Counted from the first letter of the stretch, positions 1-9,868 are shown. The stretch: 64,000 nucleotides of DNA from Marinobacter bohaiensis (GCF_003258515.1 NZ_QGEH01000001.1:2666001-2730000); one strand, 5' to 3'. Notes: generated from the sequence alone by a model not told the origin. A program made the numbers and translations.

Positions 1-1
1 C

Positions 2-37
2 AACAGCGGCTTCGCCATCTTCCATCGCCTGTTTTAA
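2..37 (+). CDS. C-terminal tail of an upstream gene (partial)
   Basis: An open frame enters from the left edge and ends at a TAA at 35-37, giving a tail of eleven residues that ends in FHRLF. It stops 13 bases before the topB start, a spacing typical of genes in one operon. The fragment is far too short to name a family, and chance cannot be excluded because any frame would show a few open codons here. Confidence 0.3.
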   Translation, partial: NSGFAIFHRLF

Positions 38-50
38 CCGCGGTCGTGCC

Positions 51-2219
51 ATGCGTCTTTTTATTGCCGAAAAACCCAGCCTCGGACGGGCCATTGCCAG
101 CGCCCTGCCCGGCGAAATCCAGAGAGGCCGCGGCTGGCTCCGCTGCGGCGAACGCGACGTGGTGACCTGGTGTATCGGCCATCTTCTGGAGCCGGCAGAG
201 CCCGGCCACTACGATCCACGCTGGCTCAAGTGGCGCCTGCATGAGTTGCCGATTTTCCCGGAACATTGGGAACTCGCGCCCAAGAACAGCGTGCGCGACC
301 AGCTCAGGATCGTCGAAGGCATGCTGGCCAAGGCCGACACCGTGATCCACGCTGGCGATCCGGACCGCGAGGGCCAGTTGCTGGTGGACGAAGTCCTGCG
401 ATACTGCCGCTATGGCCGACCGGTCGAACGCCTGCTGATCCAGGACCTGACGCCGGCGGCGGTGTCCCGGGCGCTCAACCAGATGCGCGACAACCGCGAT
501 TTTCGGCGTCTGTCCCATTCCGCCCTGGCCCGCCAGCGCGCCGACTGGCTCTACGGCATCAACCTGACCCGCGCCTACACCCTGCGTTACCAGCAGCAGG
601 GTCAGCAAGGGGTCTATTCCGTCGGCCGCGTCCAGACCCCGGTTCTGGGGCTGGTGGTGGAGCGGGACCAGACCATCGCCGATTTCGAACCGAAGCCATT
701 CTTCACCCTGACCATCAACTGCGACACCCCGTCGGAGACACCGCAGTCGTTCGAGGCACGCTGGCGCCCGGACGAACGTTTCCGCTCGGCCATGGATGAG
801 GAAGACCGCGTCCTCGATCGCAAGGTCGTCGAATCGGTTGCCGAGGCCGTCCAGGATCAGAGCGGCACTATCACAGACGCCCGCTTCCGCGAACGCCAGG
901 AAGCCCCGCCATTGCCACTGTCGCTATCGATACTTCAGATCGAAGCCGGCCGACTGTTCGGCATGAACGCCAAGGCGGTACTGGACTCGGCCCAGAACCT
1001 GTACGAGAAACATCAACTGATCACCTATCCACGTTCCGACTGCCGCTACCTGCCGGAAGAGCACTTCAGTCAGCGACACGATGTGATCCGCGGGCTGTGC
1101 GGTGTCGCGCCCGGGCTGACCGAATTCGCCGACCGCGCCGAACTGAACCGCCATTCACGGGCGTGGGACGACGAAAAGGTGGACGCCCACCACGCCATCA
1201 TCCCCACCATGCGGCAGCGGCCGGCCGGTAACCTGAGCCGTAACGAGCGCCGCGTCTACGAGCTGGTGGCCCGCTATTACCTGATGCAGTTCTTCCCGGA
1301 GGCGATCCATCGTGAGGGTCGCCTGGATCTGACCATCGAGAGCCATGCGTTCCGCGCCACCGAAACCGGCGTTGTGGCACCAGGCTGGAAAGAACTGGAA
1401 CTGCGCAAGAAGGAAGCGTCGGAAAAACCGTCCAGGGCCCTGCCCCGCCTGGATAAGGGCAACGAAGTGCAGTGCCGGTCGTCCGAGATAAAAGACAGGA
1501 TGACCCAGCCGCCGTCGCACTTCACCGACGCGACACTGTTGTCGGCGATGACCAACATCGCCCGTTTCGTTGCCGACAGCGAGCTGCGCAAGACCCTGCG
1601 CGACACCGACGGACTGGGCACCGAGGCCACCCGCGCCAGCATCATCGAGACCCTGTTCAAGCGCGAGTACCTGTATCGTGAAGGGCGCTATATCAAGGCC
1701 ACTGACAAGGGACTGGACCTAATCGCCGCCCTGCCATCGGCGGTGGCCAAACCGGACATGACCGCCGTCTGGGAGGCCACGCTGGAGCGGATCCGTCAGG
1801 GCGAAGGCGATCCGCGCGCCTTCCTCGGCTCCCTCGAGGACCAGATCCGCGAATTGCTGGCCCCGTTGCGTGACGGCACTACAATGGGGGGTACAACGCA
1901 TTGGGCGCCCGAGCAGACCGGCGTCCACTGCCCCCAGTGCCGCTCGCCCATGCGCGAGCGGGAAGGCAAGTTCGGGCGCTTCTGGGCCTGTTCACGCTAT
2001 CCGCAGTGCCGAGGCACCCGCCCCATCGAGGACACAACGGACCATGCTGACGGCGCCGATCAGGCTCCGACGCCCTGCCCGGCCTGCTTTTCACCGCTGA
2101 TCCGGCGCCACGGCAAAAAAGGTTGGTTCTGGGGCTGCAGTAATTACCCCGGGTGCCGACAAACAGTGAGCGATGTGGACGGCAGACCGGCCACGGCCGG
2201 CCCCGGACCCGCCGGATAA
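51..2219 (+). CDS. topB: DNA topoisomerase III
   Basis: Type IA topoisomerase that decatenates and relaxes negatively supercoiled DNA through a transient 5'-phosphotyrosine. The N-terminal TOPRIM domain starts with FIAEKPS (catalytic Glu7) and carries the acidic DPDREG motif near residue 106. The active tyrosine is Tyr326 in the TYPRSD motif, close to Tyr328 of E. coli TopB. Two C4 zinc ribbons follow, with CxxC pairs at about 627-630 and 677-680, so the 722-residue protein is longer than the 653-residue E. coli form, which lacks such ribbons. No clear Shine-Dalgarno precedes the ATG; translation may be coupled to the frame ending at position 37. Confidence 0.97.
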   Translation: MRLFIAEKPSLGRAIASALPGEIQRGRGWLRCGERDVVTWCIGHLLEPAEPGHYDPRWLKWRLHELPIFPEHWELAPKNSVRDQLRIVEGMLAKADTVIHAGDPDREGQLLVDEVLRYCRYGRPVERLLIQDLTPAAVSRALNQMRDNRDFRRLSHSALARQRADWLYGINLTRAYTLRYQQQGQQGVYSVGRVQTPVLGLVVERDQTIADFEPKPFFTLTINCDTPSETPQSFEARWRPDERFRSAMDEEDRVLDRKVVESVAEAVQDQSGTITDARFRERQEAPPLPLSLSILQIEAGRLFGMNAKAVLDSAQNLYEKHQLITYPRSDCRYLPEEHFSQRHDVIRGLCGVAPGLTEFADRAELNRHSRAWDDEKVDAHHAIIPTMRQRPAGNLSRNERRVYELVARYYLMQFFPEAIHREGRLDLTIESHAFRATETGVVAPGWKELELRKKEASEKPSRALPRLDKGNEVQCRSSEIKDRMTQPPSHFTDATLLSAMTNIARFVADSELRKTLRDTDGLGTEATRASIIETLFKREYLYREGRYIKATDKGLDLIAALPSAVAKPDMTAVWEATLERIRQGEGDPRAFLGSLEDQIRELLAPLRDGTTMGGTTHWAPEQTGVHCPQCRSPMREREGKFGRFWACSRYPQCRGTRPIEDTTDHADGADQAPTPCPACFSPLIRRHGKKGWFWGCSNYPGCRQTVSDVDGRPATAGPGPAG

Positions 2220-2234
2220 AAGCGGGACGCGGTA

Positions 2235-2265
2235 GGCGCGCCGTATAGGCAACCGCGCCCTTTAT
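2235..2265 (+). terminator. Probable rho-independent terminator of topB
   Basis: A GC-rich stem (GGCGCG at 2235-2240 with CGCGCC at 2254-2259) is followed by CTTTATTA. It sits 16 bases after the topB stop. The loop is 13 bases and the T-run is interrupted, so termination may be partial. Confidence 0.5.
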
Positions 2266-2411
2266 TACAACGATGTGGCACAATCGCGACGCTTGGTTAA
2301 CAGTCGGCAACACATTGACACTGACCGCCCCGAGGCAATTTGCAAGAATGTTTTCCATAATGGCCCGGATACCGCATGGACAACCGGGCCTAATATTGCA
2401 GGAGACACCCA

Positions 2412-3137
2412 ATGCGTATCGCATTACTGGAAGATGAACTGGCGCAGGCACGCAACATCGAGAGCCTGTTGGGAGACAATGATCATCAGTGCGATAGCTA
2501 TCAGACCGGCCAGTCCTTTCTGAGCGCCGTCACCCACCGCAGCTACGACCTGCTCATCCTCGACTGGCAGATTCCCGACATGACCGGGATCGACGTGCTG
2601 CGCAGCGTCCGTGAGCAGCTCAACTGGCCCATTCCCGTGGTTTTTCTGACCCAGCGGGACAGCGAGCAGGACATCGTCCAGGCGCTGGATGCCGGTGCCG
2701 ACGACTACCTGTCCAAGCCCGCGCGGCCGGCGGAACTGCTCGCCCGCATCCACGCCCTGGCCCGGCGCACGAATCCGGACGTCGAGCGCCAGGTCCAGGA
2801 GTTCGGCCCGTTCAAGATCGACACCAAATCACGGGTCATTCTCCTTCACGGCGAGGCGCTGACGCTGACCGACAAAGACTTCGACCTGACCCTGTTCCTG
2901 TTCCAGAACAAGGGCCGGCTGCTGACCCGGGAAATGCTCCTGGAGCGGGTCTGGGGCGTGACGCGCGACATCAACACGCGCACGGTGGACACCCACATGA
3001 GCCGTCTGCGACGCCGGCTGGGGATCAAACCGGAGAACGGATTCCGCATCAAGACCATCTATCAGCGCGGCTACCGCCTGGAAGCCATGGATGAGTTGTC
3101 CGGTGACGCCGACCTGGCGGAGCCGGTCACGCCCTGA
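2412..3137 (+). CDS. OmpR/PhoB-family response regulator
   Basis: Two-component output protein of 241 residues. The receiver domain has the acidic pocket (Glu7, Asp8), the phosphoacceptor Asp51 in LILDWQ, Thr80 and Lys102 (LSKP). The second half is a winged-helix DNA-binding domain ending in the usual wing segment (KTIYQRGYRL). AGGAGAC lies a few bases upstream of the ATG. It leads a same-strand group with the LysM-FecR protein and the CHASE2 kinase, which is its likely partner. Targets cannot be read from the sequence. Confidence 0.93.
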   Translation: MRIALLEDELAQARNIESLLGDNDHQCDSYQTGQSFLSAVTHRSYDLLILDWQIPDMTGIDVLRSVREQLNWPIPVVFLTQRDSEQDIVQALDAGADDYLSKPARPAELLARIHALARRTNPDVERQVQEFGPFKIDTKSRVILLHGEALTLTDKDFDLTLFLFQNKGRLLTREMLLERVWGVTRDINTRTVDTHMSRLRRRLGIKPENGFRIKTIYQRGYRLEAMDELSGDADLAEPVTP

Positions 3138-3171
3138 TCGAATCACACGAGCCGAATTGACGAAACGCCGT

Positions 3172-4833
3172 ATGCCCGCATTGCAGCGACCCCACAAAGC
3201 ACAGCGCCTGAGGCGAGCTGGCCTGATTGCCGGCCTGATTACCATGCTGGCCGCCCCGGCAACCCGTGCCGAACTGCCTGTGGCCATGGGGTCACAACTG
3301 ACCGCGACCCCAGGCAATCCGACATCACCGGTCACCGAATGGCGCTACACGCTGCGCCCGGGAGAGAACCTGGATACGGTGGCACGCGAGTTGTTGTCCG
3401 AACCGCATACGCTGGCTCAGTTGATGCAGTACAACGGCTTCCAGCAATCTCGCGACCTGTCCCCGGGGCAGAGTCTGCGGATCCCGGTCAACTGGCTGGA
3501 GCAACAGCCGGAGCCGGCTCGTGCGGTCACGGTGTCCGGCCCGGTCCAGCACATTGACGGGGTGAACGGTAAGCGGCGTGTTCTCACGACTGACATCCAG
3601 TTGCGGGCCGGCGATGAAATTCGCACCGGTTCAGGGTTCACGGTGGTGCAGCTGGCGGACGGCTCGCTGATCCGCCTGGGCCGGGATACCCACCTGGTTT
3701 TCAACCGCCTGTCCCGTTTCGGCAAAACCGGAATGGTCGACACCCGCATGCGCCTGGACCGGGGGGAACTCGACGCCGAGGTGGAAACCCTGGTCGAGGA
3801 CGGCTCACGCTTCGAGGTGGACACGCCATCGGCGGTGGCCGCGGTGCGTGGCACCAAGTTCAGCCTTCAGGCGAACCGGCAGCAGACGCGCCTGCGTGTC
3901 ATCGAAGGCCGCGTAGCCTTCGGCCCCTCTGGACGCACCGTGAGCGTGCCGGCCGGATACAGCGGCACGGCCGGAGAAGGCACCCGCAGCCCGGTGGACA
4001 TTCGCCGCCTGCCCGCGGCTCCGGCGCCGGGCGACTTGCCGGCGACCGTACACGAGCTGCCGCTCCCCATCACCTGGCCGGCCGTTGCCCGCGCCAGCCG
4101 CTACCAGGTGGATATCTTCGACGCCGACAGTGGCAACTGGTTATCCCGCGAGACCACTCTTAGCCCCGAGCTGAACCTGGGCAACCTGGAAAACGGCCGG
4201 TATGAGATCCGCCTCGCCGCGATCAGCCACCAGGGCACGCCCGGCATGCCGGTCACCAAAAGCCTGACCGTGGACCAGAAAGCCCTGGCCGCCGCATTGG
4301 ACAAGCCGTCCCCCGACGCCAAACTGGACGACGAGATGCCGTCTTTCAGCTGGTCCTACCAGGGCAACAACGAGCTGGGCCGCATCGAACTCGCCGAGTC
4401 CCCGGATTTCAGCCAGCTCGTTGCCACCAGCGAGTGGGCCCCCGACAGTAACGCAATCCCGTCGCGCGCCCTGGAACCCGGCGAATATTACTGGCGCGTG
4501 GTCACCAAGGCCGGCGGCACCTCGCAGGCCACCAGCGAACCGCGCAAGCTGATGATCAACGGAACGCTGCCACCCACCCGGATCATCAACGTCAACTACG
4601 TGGATAGCCAGGTCCGTATCTTCTGGCAACAGGTCAATAAAGCCGACGAATACCGTCTACAGCTTTCCGAAGACCCGTCGTTTCAGCGTATTATCAAGGA
4701 AGCCAGCGTCGCCGACACCACGGCGGCCTTGCGCCTCATTCCCGGAAGACGGTATTTTGTGCGCCTAAAAGCGCTTTCTGAAGGCCCGATCAACGGTCGA
4801 TGGGGACCGGGCAGGGAGCTTTTCGTCAATTGA
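3172..4833 (+). CDS. Secreted LysM and FecR domain protein
   Basis: The frame is open from 3091, but that region overlaps the response regulator. The ATG at 3172 starts a basic-hydrophobic leader ending in an ATRAE-like cleavage region, giving about 553 residues. After export, a LysM domain (YTLRPGENLDTVA to LRIP, about residues 55-105) should bind peptidoglycan. A FecR domain follows (about 120-260), with an iron-dicitrate-type sensor core and the VRGTKF segment. The C-terminal half has repeated beta-sandwich stretches with WPAV..YQVDIF, FSWSYQG and IFWQQV motifs, resembling FN3-like modules. It lies between a response regulator and a CHASE2 kinase, so a periplasmic sensing role is inferred. 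No strong ribosome site is seen, so the start is uncertain. Confidence 0.85.
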   Translation: MPALQRPHKAQRLRRAGLIAGLITMLAAPATRAELPVAMGSQLTATPGNPTSPVTEWRYTLRPGENLDTVARELLSEPHTLAQLMQYNGFQQSRDLSPGQSLRIPVNWLEQQPEPARAVTVSGPVQHIDGVNGKRRVLTTDIQLRAGDEIRTGSGFTVVQLADGSLIRLGRDTHLVFNRLSRFGKTGMVDTRMRLDRGELDAEVETLVEDGSRFEVDTPSAVAAVRGTKFSLQANRQQTRLRVIEGRVAFGPSGRTVSVPAGYSGTAGEGTRSPVDIRRLPAAPAPGDLPATVHELPLPITWPAVARASRYQVDIFDADSGNWLSRETTLSPELNLGNLENGRYEIRLAAISHQGTPGMPVTKSLTVDQKALAAALDKPSPDAKLDDEMPSFSWSYQGNNELGRIELAESPDFSQLVATSEWAPDSNAIPSRALEPGEYYWRVVTKAGGTSQATSEPRKLMINGTLPPTRIINVNYVDSQVRIFWQQVNKADEYRLQLSEDPSFQRIIKEASVADTTAALRLIPGRRYFVRLKALSEGPINGRWGPGRELFVN

Positions 4834-4866
4834 TCCGCATGACGCGGACCGTATCAAGCGAGACGC

Positions 4867-7485
4867 ATGCAAAGGGATTGGTTCAGACTGACACGTACTG
4901 CCTGGAAACTGGCCCTCCCCCTGATAGGCATTGCGATCCTCCTGAAACTCGCCGGCATCCCCCAGCGTCTCGACCTGTGGCTCTACGACACCCTCGCCCT
5001 CAGCACCAGCCTGGCGCCGTCCAGCAGCCTGGAACTGGTCGCCATCGATGAGAAAAGCCTGCGCGAGCTGGGCCGCTGGCCCTGGCCCCGTTCACGTCAC
5101 GCCCAACTGATCGACCGACTCCGCGACGCCGGCGCCAGGGTCGTGGTGTTCGACGTGCTGTTTACCGAACCGGGCACCGAAGATCCGACCATGGCCCGGG
5201 CCATGCGCGAACAGGGGAGCGTGATCCTGCCGGTGCACCTGTATCCGGCCTCGGCCGACGCGCCGCTGTCCGAGCAGCTCCCCACCCCCACACTCACCCG
5301 GGCCGCGGCGGCCCTGGGGCACGTCCACGTCGAGCTGGACGAGGACGGCATCGCCCGCGGGCTCTACCTCTACAGCGGTCTCGGGCGCGCCTCGTGGCCG
5401 GCCATTTCGCTGGCCGCGGCGCAGTTGGCCGATCACGCCCAAGGGGTCTCACTGCGCGACGACCAGCAGGTCTCCCCCTACGTCAACGTGCGCAGCCAGT
5501 ACGCCTACATTCCGCTGGCCGGGCGTGTGGGCTCGATCCCCACCACGTCCTACAGTGATGTACTGGCCGGCCGGGTGTCCATGGAACGCTTCGCCGGCAA
5601 GACCGTATTCATCGGGGCCACCGCGCCCGGGTTCGGCGATGTCCTGCCCACCCCGCTGTCCGGCCTGGCCAGCCCGATGTCAGGGGTCGAGTTCCACGCC
5701 AACGCCTATTCCGCCCTGGTGCAGGACAAGCTGATGCTGGTGATCCCGGCTTACCAGCAGTTCCTGCTGGCGGCGGCGGTCATCGTATTCATCAGCCTGG
5801 CCCTGCCCCAGCTCAAGCCGTCTCACACGCTCTGGGTATGCCTGATGACCAGCGCACTGCTCCTGCTGGCGGTAACCCTGCTGTTCCGCCACGCCAGCAC
5901 CTGGGTACCCGTGTCCCAGGCGCTACTGGTGCCGCTGATCGCCTACCCGCTATGGAGCACGCGCCGGCTGACGCTTCTCAACACCTTCCTCAACCGCCAA
6001 CTGGATATCCTCAGCCGCGATCCAGGCCTCGGCCTTAAAGACATTCACCAGCAGCAACCGATCCGCATCGTTGAGGAGCTACGCCTGCTGCTCCAGGCCG
6101 AAGGCTGGTGGCTATCCCAGGACGATCTGATCATGGCGCAGCACGGCCTGAGCAGGCGCGATCGCCCCAAGTCGCTGGAGAGCGGTCTTTGGACCCACCG
6201 GGGCGATCAGAGCTGGATCCGATTCGCTCGCGGCAACCGGTCGTTCGAGCTGGGGCTGATGCTGCCCGCCTCCCTGGGACGGGAGGCCAGCCGGCGCTAC
6301 CTGCAACGCCTGCGGCTGGATAGTCCCGGGTATTTCCAGGGTCGGGAAAGGAACTACCCGGGCGAGAACATCGGCGACCGCATCGAACGGGTGCAAGGTG
6401 CCATCGAATCCCTGACGGACATGCGGGAATTCATTGCCCGGGGCTTCGAGCGCATGCCCGACGGCGTCATCGTGACCGACGCCATGGCAACGATCCAGTT
6501 CGTCAACGGCCACATTGAGGAATGGTTCGGCGAGCCGCGACCGAGCCTCATCGGCATGTCGTTGCCCGGACTGCTCAACGCCCACGACCCGCGGGACGCT
6601 GCACCCTGGCAGGAAACCATCTCCGACACCCTGACCCTCGGCCAGACGCGAACCGTCGACCTGCAGGTCAAGGGCATGGATCTGCTGATTCACCTGGCAC
6701 CGTTCAGCATGTCAGACGCCGACCAGCACGGCATCATTGCCAACATCTCGAATATTTCCGAATTGCGCGAGCAGCAGCGCCAACACCGGGAGGCCATCGA
6801 CTTCATCTCCCACGACGTGCGCTCACCGCTGGTCTCGCAACTGGCCCTGATCGCCCAGCTCAAGCGCCGGCCGGAATCCATCGGCCCGGAGCAACTGGAG
6901 CACTTGGGCAATCTGGCACGGCGCAGCTATCAACTGGCCGAAGAATTTGTGCAGCTGGCCCGCGCCGAACAGTTGACCGAGACTCGATTCTACGACTGTG
7001 AGTTCCTGGCCGTGGTGGAGAACGCCCGTGACAGCGTCAGCGAGCAGGCGCAGAGCAAGGGGATCTATCTGGCACTGCACGGCGCCGACGACATCTGGCT
7101 CAGGGGCAATGCGGAACTGCTGGAGCGGGCGGTCATAAACCTGCTGACGAATGCGGTGCAGTACAGTCCGGCTGGATCGACGGTCACCATCCAGGTGTTC
7201 CGCGCCGGGCACCAGGTCTGCCTGACAATTTCCGACGAAGGCATGGGCATTGCCGCCCATGAGTTGCCGCACCTGTTCGACCGCTACCGGCGGCAGAAAA
7301 GCACGGAGCTGTCCGGTAACCGGGGCGCGGGTTTGGGACTGTCGTTCGTCAAGGTGGTGGTCGACAAGCACAAGGGCGAAATCAGCGTTCACTCGCGTGA
7401 AGGTGAAGGATCCTCCTTTACCCTGCGCCTGCCAGTGGCCGATCCTCTGGCCACCATCACCCCGAGTGAATCATCCCTGAATTGA
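4867..7485 (+). CDS. CHASE2-PAS sensor histidine kinase
   Basis: Membrane kinase of 872 residues. The order is: a transmembrane helix (about 13-30), a large periplasmic CHASE2 domain (about 30-280, with LVAIDEKSL and GRWPWPR), three closely packed helices (about 295-385), a PAS domain (about 520-620, ERMPDGVIVTD), HisKA with phosphoacceptor His649 in ISHDVRSP, and an HATPase with the N box (NLLTNAVQYS), G1 (DEGMGI) and G2 (GAGLGLS). The PAS and kinase parts are cytoplasmic. The upstream OmpR-type regulator is the likely target, and the LysM-FecR product encoded 33 bases upstream would share the periplasm with CHASE2. The 3' end overlaps the convergent lipoprotein gene by 15 bases. Confidence 0.93.
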   Translation: MQRDWFRLTRTAWKLALPLIGIAILLKLAGIPQRLDLWLYDTLALSTSLAPSSSLELVAIDEKSLRELGRWPWPRSRHAQLIDRLRDAGARVVVFDVLFTEPGTEDPTMARAMREQGSVILPVHLYPASADAPLSEQLPTPTLTRAAAALGHVHVELDEDGIARGLYLYSGLGRASWPAISLAAAQLADHAQGVSLRDDQQVSPYVNVRSQYAYIPLAGRVGSIPTTSYSDVLAGRVSMERFAGKTVFIGATAPGFGDVLPTPLSGLASPMSGVEFHANAYSALVQDKLMLVIPAYQQFLLAAAVIVFISLALPQLKPSHTLWVCLMTSALLLLAVTLLFRHASTWVPVSQALLVPLIAYPLWSTRRLTLLNTFLNRQLDILSRDPGLGLKDIHQQQPIRIVEELRLLLQAEGWWLSQDDLIMAQHGLSRRDRPKSLESGLWTHRGDQSWIRFARGNRSFELGLMLPASLGREASRRYLQRLRLDSPGYFQGRERNYPGENIGDRIERVQGAIESLTDMREFIARGFERMPDGVIVTDAMATIQFVNGHIEEWFGEPRPSLIGMSLPGLLNAHDPRDAAPWQETISDTLTLGQTRTVDLQVKGMDLLIHLAPFSMSDADQHGIIANISNISELREQQRQHREAIDFISHDVRSPLVSQLALIAQLKRRPESIGPEQLEHLGNLARRSYQLAEEFVQLARAEQLTETRFYDCEFLAVVENARDSVSEQAQSKGIYLALHGADDIWLRGNAELLERAVINLLTNAVQYSPAGSTVTIQVFRAGHQVCLTISDEGMGIAAHELPHLFDRYRRQKSTELSGNRGAGLGLSFVKVVVDKHKGEISVHSREGEGSSFTLRLPVADPLATITPSESSLN

Positions 7486-8757
7486 CTTGCTGACGACGTC
7501 CGACATCGGGCTGGCCAGCCCTTCCGTATCGATCGCGCGCACGGCGAAGTACCAGTCGCCGTCCGCCAGGTTTTCGATCGTGAACTGCGTCCGGCTGGCA
7601 TCCTCGATCACGACGCTATGCGTCAGTGCTGAGGCGCTCTGGCCGTACACGATTTCGTAGCCCTGCAGTTCGCCCATGGCGATACTCACGCCGCTCTGGC
7701 GCGTCAACGGCGCATCCCAGCTCAGGGTTGCCGAACGATCGATGATGGTCGTGCTGCCATCGACGCTTTCTTCCCCACTTTCTTCGCCGCTGCCTGCCCC
7801 GTCGCCCTGACCCGCTCCGGCGACCAGCGCATAGAAGGCTTCAGTCCGGTCTGAGACCTCGTCCAGCGCCGCCAGCACCTCACCGTCGGCCACCTCACTC
7901 CGAAGCCCCTGGGAGATCACGGCGGCCTCCAGGGTCAGCTGTTCAATGGTCGGCGCCATCGCCTGACCGCTGTCGGGCAGCATGCCTTCCGACTGCACCC
8001 ATGCCTCACTGTCGGCCAGCACCTCGTCGATCGAGCTCCAGGTCGTGCCATCCACCATCGCCAGAAACGCCGCGTTGATCACGGCCAGTTGAATCGCGTC
8101 GGTGCTGCCGCTGAACCCGTCCAGCCGCACCAGATCCGGGGGCGACAACTGCAGGGTGCCGGCGCTCAACCCAAAGTGGGCTTCCAGCTCGCCATAGGCC
8201 GCCAACAGGGCGTCCGGAGACAGCCCTTCGTCGGATCCACCGGCCAGCGCCACCGCCAGGGAAGACAAGGGCGTCAGGTAAACTTCACGCGAATCCGTCA
8301 GGTTGACCACCGCGCGCAGCCGGAAACCGGCGGAAAGAGGAAAGGTTTCGCCAAAGGCGACCGCGTTCGGCGTTCCGGAAAAACAGGCGGGCACCACGTC
8401 ACAGGTCATGCGGGTTTCATTGTCGGCCGTCAGCTCGACCAGGACCCAGCCGTCCTTCTTACCGCTGATCGGCAACTGGAAACGGCCCTGGCTATCCGTG
8501 GTTACGGCACGCCCAAGCTTGCCAGCCAGCTCATAACGACCACTACGACCATCCCGGGTGATATTCCAGGCATTGACGATGCCATGGCCGATGACCCCCT
8601 TGATCGCGCCACCACTAACCACGATAGACTCGGAGGGACTGGCGGATGTTGAAGTCTCGCTGTCAGAGCCACCTCCACCGCCGCAACCGGCCAGAAACAG
8701 GCAGAAAAACAGACCGACCGCTGCGATCATTGACCGTTTAATGACGCAATTTGCCAT
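7471..8757 (-). CDS. Lipoprotein with C-terminal fibronectin type III domain
   Basis: 428 residues with a type II signal: a hydrophobic core and the lipobox LAGC, followed by a glycine run and a Ser/Thr-rich linker typical of lipoproteins in this group. The middle (about 45-330) has no family I recognise; it opens with a beta-rich segment (GAIKGVIGHGIVNAW). An acidic linker with GEESGEES leads to an FN3 domain (about 340-425, ATLSWDAP to YFAVRAID). It is probably anchored to the outer membrane. It converges with the CHASE2 kinase and overlaps it by 15 bases, so the two are not co-transcribed. Confidence 0.8.
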   Translation of the reverse strand: MANCVIKRSMIAAVGLFFCLFLAGCGGGGGSDSETSTSASPSESIVVSGGAIKGVIGHGIVNAWNITRDGRSGRYELAGKLGRAVTTDSQGRFQLPISGKKDGWVLVELTADNETRMTCDVVPACFSGTPNAVAFGETFPLSAGFRLRAVVNLTDSREVYLTPLSSLAVALAGGSDEGLSPDALLAAYGELEAHFGLSAGTLQLSPPDLVRLDGFSGSTDAIQLAVINAAFLAMVDGTTWSSIDEVLADSEAWVQSEGMLPDSGQAMAPTIEQLTLEAAVISQGLRSEVADGEVLAALDEVSDRTEAFYALVAGAGQGDGAGSGEESGEESVDGSTTIIDRSATLSWDAPLTRQSGVSIAMGELQGYEIVYGQSASALTHSVVIEDASRTQFTIENLADGDWYFAVRAIDTEGLASPMSDVVSKSIQG

Positions 8758-8884
8758 TACATGACACCATAAGATTGACGTTACGGGGTCACTGTACGGA
8801 TTTTACGCGTCCATTAATGCGCTTTACGTCATTATGCAGATTATTTTTTAGCCATTTTTTTGACATCACCGAATCGACCAGACC

Positions 8885-9382
8885 ATGACGACCAACACCC
8901 TACACTTCACCATCCGCCGCTTTCGACCGGAATTCGACAGCCACGCCATCGGCCAGCTCTACCAGGCGTCCGTGTCCGTGCTTGGCGCCGGACACTACGA
9001 GCCGGAAGTAATCGAAGCCTGGCGCCGATGGGCGGACCACCCTCACGCCGTGGCCCAGCTCCTGAGCCAGGGAATGACGCTCATTGCCCAGCACAGCGGC
9101 CGTATTGCCGCCTTTGGCCAGCGCCACCCCGCCGGTCACATCAACATGCTCTACACCCATCCGAACTTTGCGCAGCGGGGACTCGGTCAGGCGCTTCTGG
9201 AGGAAATGATCGACGCGGCAAAACGGGAGGGCCTGTCCGGACTGTCCGTTGACGCCAGCCGTATCTCCCGCTCGCTCTTCGAGAAAAACGGATTTCGGGG
9301 CGACAGTCCGGAATGGGTGGAACGCGACAATCTGCGCATCGAGCGATTCCCCATGACATTGCAGTTTTCGGGGGACAGGTAA
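8885..9382 (+). CDS. GNAT-family N-acetyltransferase
   Basis: 165 residues with a complete GNAT fold. The acetyl-CoA motif A is HPNFAQRGLGQALLEEM, with the Q/RxxGxG loop at about residues 98-103. The C-terminal part (LSVDASRISRSLFEKNGF) is the usual beta-5/alpha-4 region. It resembles the small YafP/ElaA-like acetyltransferases, but the substrate cannot be deduced. It stands alone, followed by about 200 bases with no convincing gene. Confidence 0.85.
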   Translation: MTTNTLHFTIRRFRPEFDSHAIGQLYQASVSVLGAGHYEPEVIEAWRRWADHPHAVAQLLSQGMTLIAQHSGRIAAFGQRHPAGHINMLYTHPNFAQRGLGQALLEEMIDAAKREGLSGLSVDASRISRSLFEKNGFRGDSPEWVERDNLRIERFPMTLQFSGDR

Positions 9383-9590
9383 GGACAAAAAGAAAGAATG
9401 GATCGCTCCGACGAGAGCAGCGCCCCTCCGCACGCCGGGCGACTCGGCAACAGGAGGAAAAGACAGGTCACCCGATCGGCCTTTATCGATGGGCACCGGG
9501 GAGCAAGCCCTCTAAAGCACTTGCGTCAATCACTTCGCCGAATGCTGAGCGATAAAAGCGATGCTTTAAAATCCCTCGCGCACAAAAAAG

Positions 9591-9619
9591 AAAAGGCCAG
9601 TCATTCGACTGGCCTTTTT
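9591..9619 (-). terminator. Strong terminator of the tRNA-fMet operon
   Basis: A near-perfect hairpin, AAAAGGCCAGTC with GACTGGCCTTTT around an ATTC loop, lies five bases beyond the 3' end of the first tRNA gene. Both flanks are A/T runs, so it could act on both strands; on the minus strand it ends the tRNA transcript. Confidence 0.9.
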
Positions 9620-9623
9620 CAAT

Positions 9624-9700
<77 letters not shown>

Positions 9701-9791
9701 TCAAACTGATTGTCGCTCCGCTTAATTACTTGGACCGATCTATCTGGATATCGATCCCGGAAACGGCCGAATGACTCATTCGGACTTTAAT

Positions 9792-9868
<77 letters not shown>

